From Hydrogenophaga sp. 2FB (GTDB taxonomy: Bacteria > Pseudomonadota > Gammaproteobacteria > Burkholderiales > Burkholderiaceae_C), in NCBI RefSeq assembly GCF_005503365.1, contig NZ_SCML01000055.1:1-41286 (forward strand): a stretch of 41,286 nt of DNA. Reading direction: 5' to 3'. A program made the translations under genes and the position numbers. The notes below the pieces were generated by a model. The model did no database searches and had not been told where the DNA came from. It saw nothing but the letters and a program-made list of their open reading frames with translations. This document shows, piece by piece, positions 40,464-41,286 of the stretch. Each line of letters begins with the position of its first letter. Within the stretch, counting starts at the first letter, position 1.

Positions 40464-41122
40464 GCGACACGCTGGCCCTTGAAGTCACCCGACTGGGCAA
40501 GCGCTATGGCAGCACGCCGGTGTTCAGCGGCGTGAGCTTCAGCGTCGCACCGGGCGAGTTCGTCGCGATCGTGGGCGAGTCGGGCGTGGGCAAGAGCAGC
40601 CTGCTCAACTGCCTGGCCGCGCTCGACGACTGGAGCGAAGGACGCATCACCCACCAGGGCGTGGACCTCGGCACGCTGCACGAAACGCAGCGCGCGCACT
40701 GGCGGCGCGAGCACCTGGGCTTCGTGTTCCAGGCCTTCCACGTGCTGCCGCACCTGGACGTGGCGCAGAACGTCGGCCTGCCCCTGTTGTTGCTGGGCCG
40801 CCCCGACACCGCGCGCGTGCAGCAGATGCTCGACGCCGTGGGCCTGGGTGACCTCGGCGCGCGGCTGCCGGCCGAGCTGTCGGGCGGGCAGCTGCAGCGC
40901 GTGGCGATCGCGCGTGCCCTGGTGCACCGCCCCGGCCTGCTGCTGGCCGACGAGCCCACCGGCAACCTCGACCCCACCACCGCCGCGCAGGTGATGGACG
41001 TGCTGCAGCAACAGGCCACCGACAGTGGCGCGGCACTGGTGCTCGTCACGCACTCCAGCGCGGCCGCCGCGCGCGCCCAGCGCGTGCTGCACCTCACCGC
41101 CTCGGGCCTGCAGGCTGCGTGA
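40460..41122 (+). CDS. LolD-like ABC transporter ATP-binding protein
   Basis: This 220-residue ATPase subunit belongs to the LolD/MacB-type family. Walker A GESGVGKSS, the Q-loop FVFQAFHVL, the signature LSGGQLQRVAIARAL, Walker B LLLADEPTGNLDP and the H-loop LVTHSS are all intact. It is predicted to power a MacB- or LolCE-type permease, not visible in this window. Its ATG overlaps the miaA stop (ATGA). A sure physiological assignment, such as lipoprotein release or peptide/drug export, is not possible without the permease. The segment after the stop is non-coding up to at least 41271. Confidence 0.9.
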   Translation: MSDTLALEVTRLGKRYGSTPVFSGVSFSVAPGEFVAIVGESGVGKSSLLNCLAALDDWSEGRITHQGVDLGTLHETQRAHWRREHLGFVFQAFHVLPHLDVAQNVGLPLLLLGRPDTARVQQMLDAVGLGDLGARLPAELSGGQLQRVAIARALVHRPGLLLADEPTGNLDPTTAAQVMDVLQQQATDSGAALVLVTHSSAAAARAQRVLHLTASGLQAA

Positions 41123-41195
41123 ATCCGCCCGCCGGGGCGCTCACGCTCTGACACGTTTTCCGTGTGCGCGCGGTGGTTCATCGGGGTAAGGTCTG

Positions 41196-41270
41196 CATGC
41201 CGGTGCAAAAAGAACCGGCCATGTAACTGGATTACGATAACATCAACAAAAACAGGTAACTAAATTAGAT
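41196..41270 (+). promoter_or_regulatory. Hairpin and direct repeats before the next gene
   Basis: 41196-41204 (CATGCCGGT) and 41214-41223 (ACCGGCCATG) pair with one bulge around a 9-base loop. Two direct repeats GTAACT-NN-ATTA at 41223-41234 and 41256-41267 lie 33 bases apart, about three helical turns. The region is sharply A+T-rich. An ATG at 41272 (MALPT...) may start the next gene, but only five codons are visible. An ACACG/CGTGT dyad lies at 41151-41165. Confidence 0.4.
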
Positions 41271-41286
41271 CATGGCCCTCCCGACC

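Noticed and set aside
1..41286. CRISPR arrays, tRNA or rRNA genes, insertion sequences
   Set aside because: No regularly spaced direct repeats, cloverleaf-like sequences, transposase motifs or terminal inverted repeats were recognised on either strand by reading; a covariance-model search was not possible here.

Overview
The window looks like chromosomal DNA of a betaproteobacterium of the Burkholderiales, most likely Comamonadaceae (Hydrogenophaga/Acidovorax-like). The reasons are a G+C content of roughly two thirds by eye, four TctC/Bug-type periplasmic binding proteins with no membrane partners, the tsaE-amiC and mutL/miaA housekeeping blocks, and a CTTCGACAG-type dispersed palindrome. Taxonomy is inferred from content; no rRNA or tRNA gene, CRISPR array, insertion sequence or phage gene was seen.

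Layout. 1-5.7 kb: end of a DUF3297 gene, a DUF1439 protein, xerD coupled to a TctC gene, an AEC-family transporter, a ClC-type chloride/proton antiporter and a SRPBCC protein. 5.7-9.9 kb: a leftward MlaE/MCE/lipoprotein operon lacking its ATPase, divergent from a fatty-acyl-CoA synthetase. 10-12.7 kb: a flavin monooxygenase of lower G+C, a siderophore-interacting flavin reductase, and a divergent MarR regulator with two matching operator copies between them. 12.7-15.8 kb: queG back to back with tsaE-amiC.

15.8-29.4 kb is a catabolic block of about 13.6 kb lying between amiC and dedA/mutL. Its left part is a LysR-controlled operon (alpha/beta hydrolase, an M28-like protein with rebuilt metal ligands, TctC) followed by a tannase/feruloyl-esterase-family lipoprotein. 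Its right part is a tightly overlapped six-gene operon (NTF2-like, TctC, TctC, a SAF-domain small subunit, a UxaA/SuyB-like large subunit, an Ldh2-family dehydrogenase) divergent from a GcvA-type LysR regulator. This gene set resembles sulfolactate or sugar-acid degradation and is the most interesting system here.

29.4-41.3 kb: dedA and mutL divergent across about 35 bp, with a domesticated palindromic repeat inside the mutL linker; gdhA; a M23 peptidase; an alpha/beta-hydrolase lipoprotein; a serine hydrolase divergent from a winged-helix/TPR regulator; and then a Bcr/CflA transporter, miaA and a LolD-like ATPase in one overlapping run. Several genes have a -10-like hexamer only 6-9 bases before the start codon and no Shine-Dalgarno sequence, which suggests leaderless transcription. 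No gene-free stretch exceeds 300 bases.
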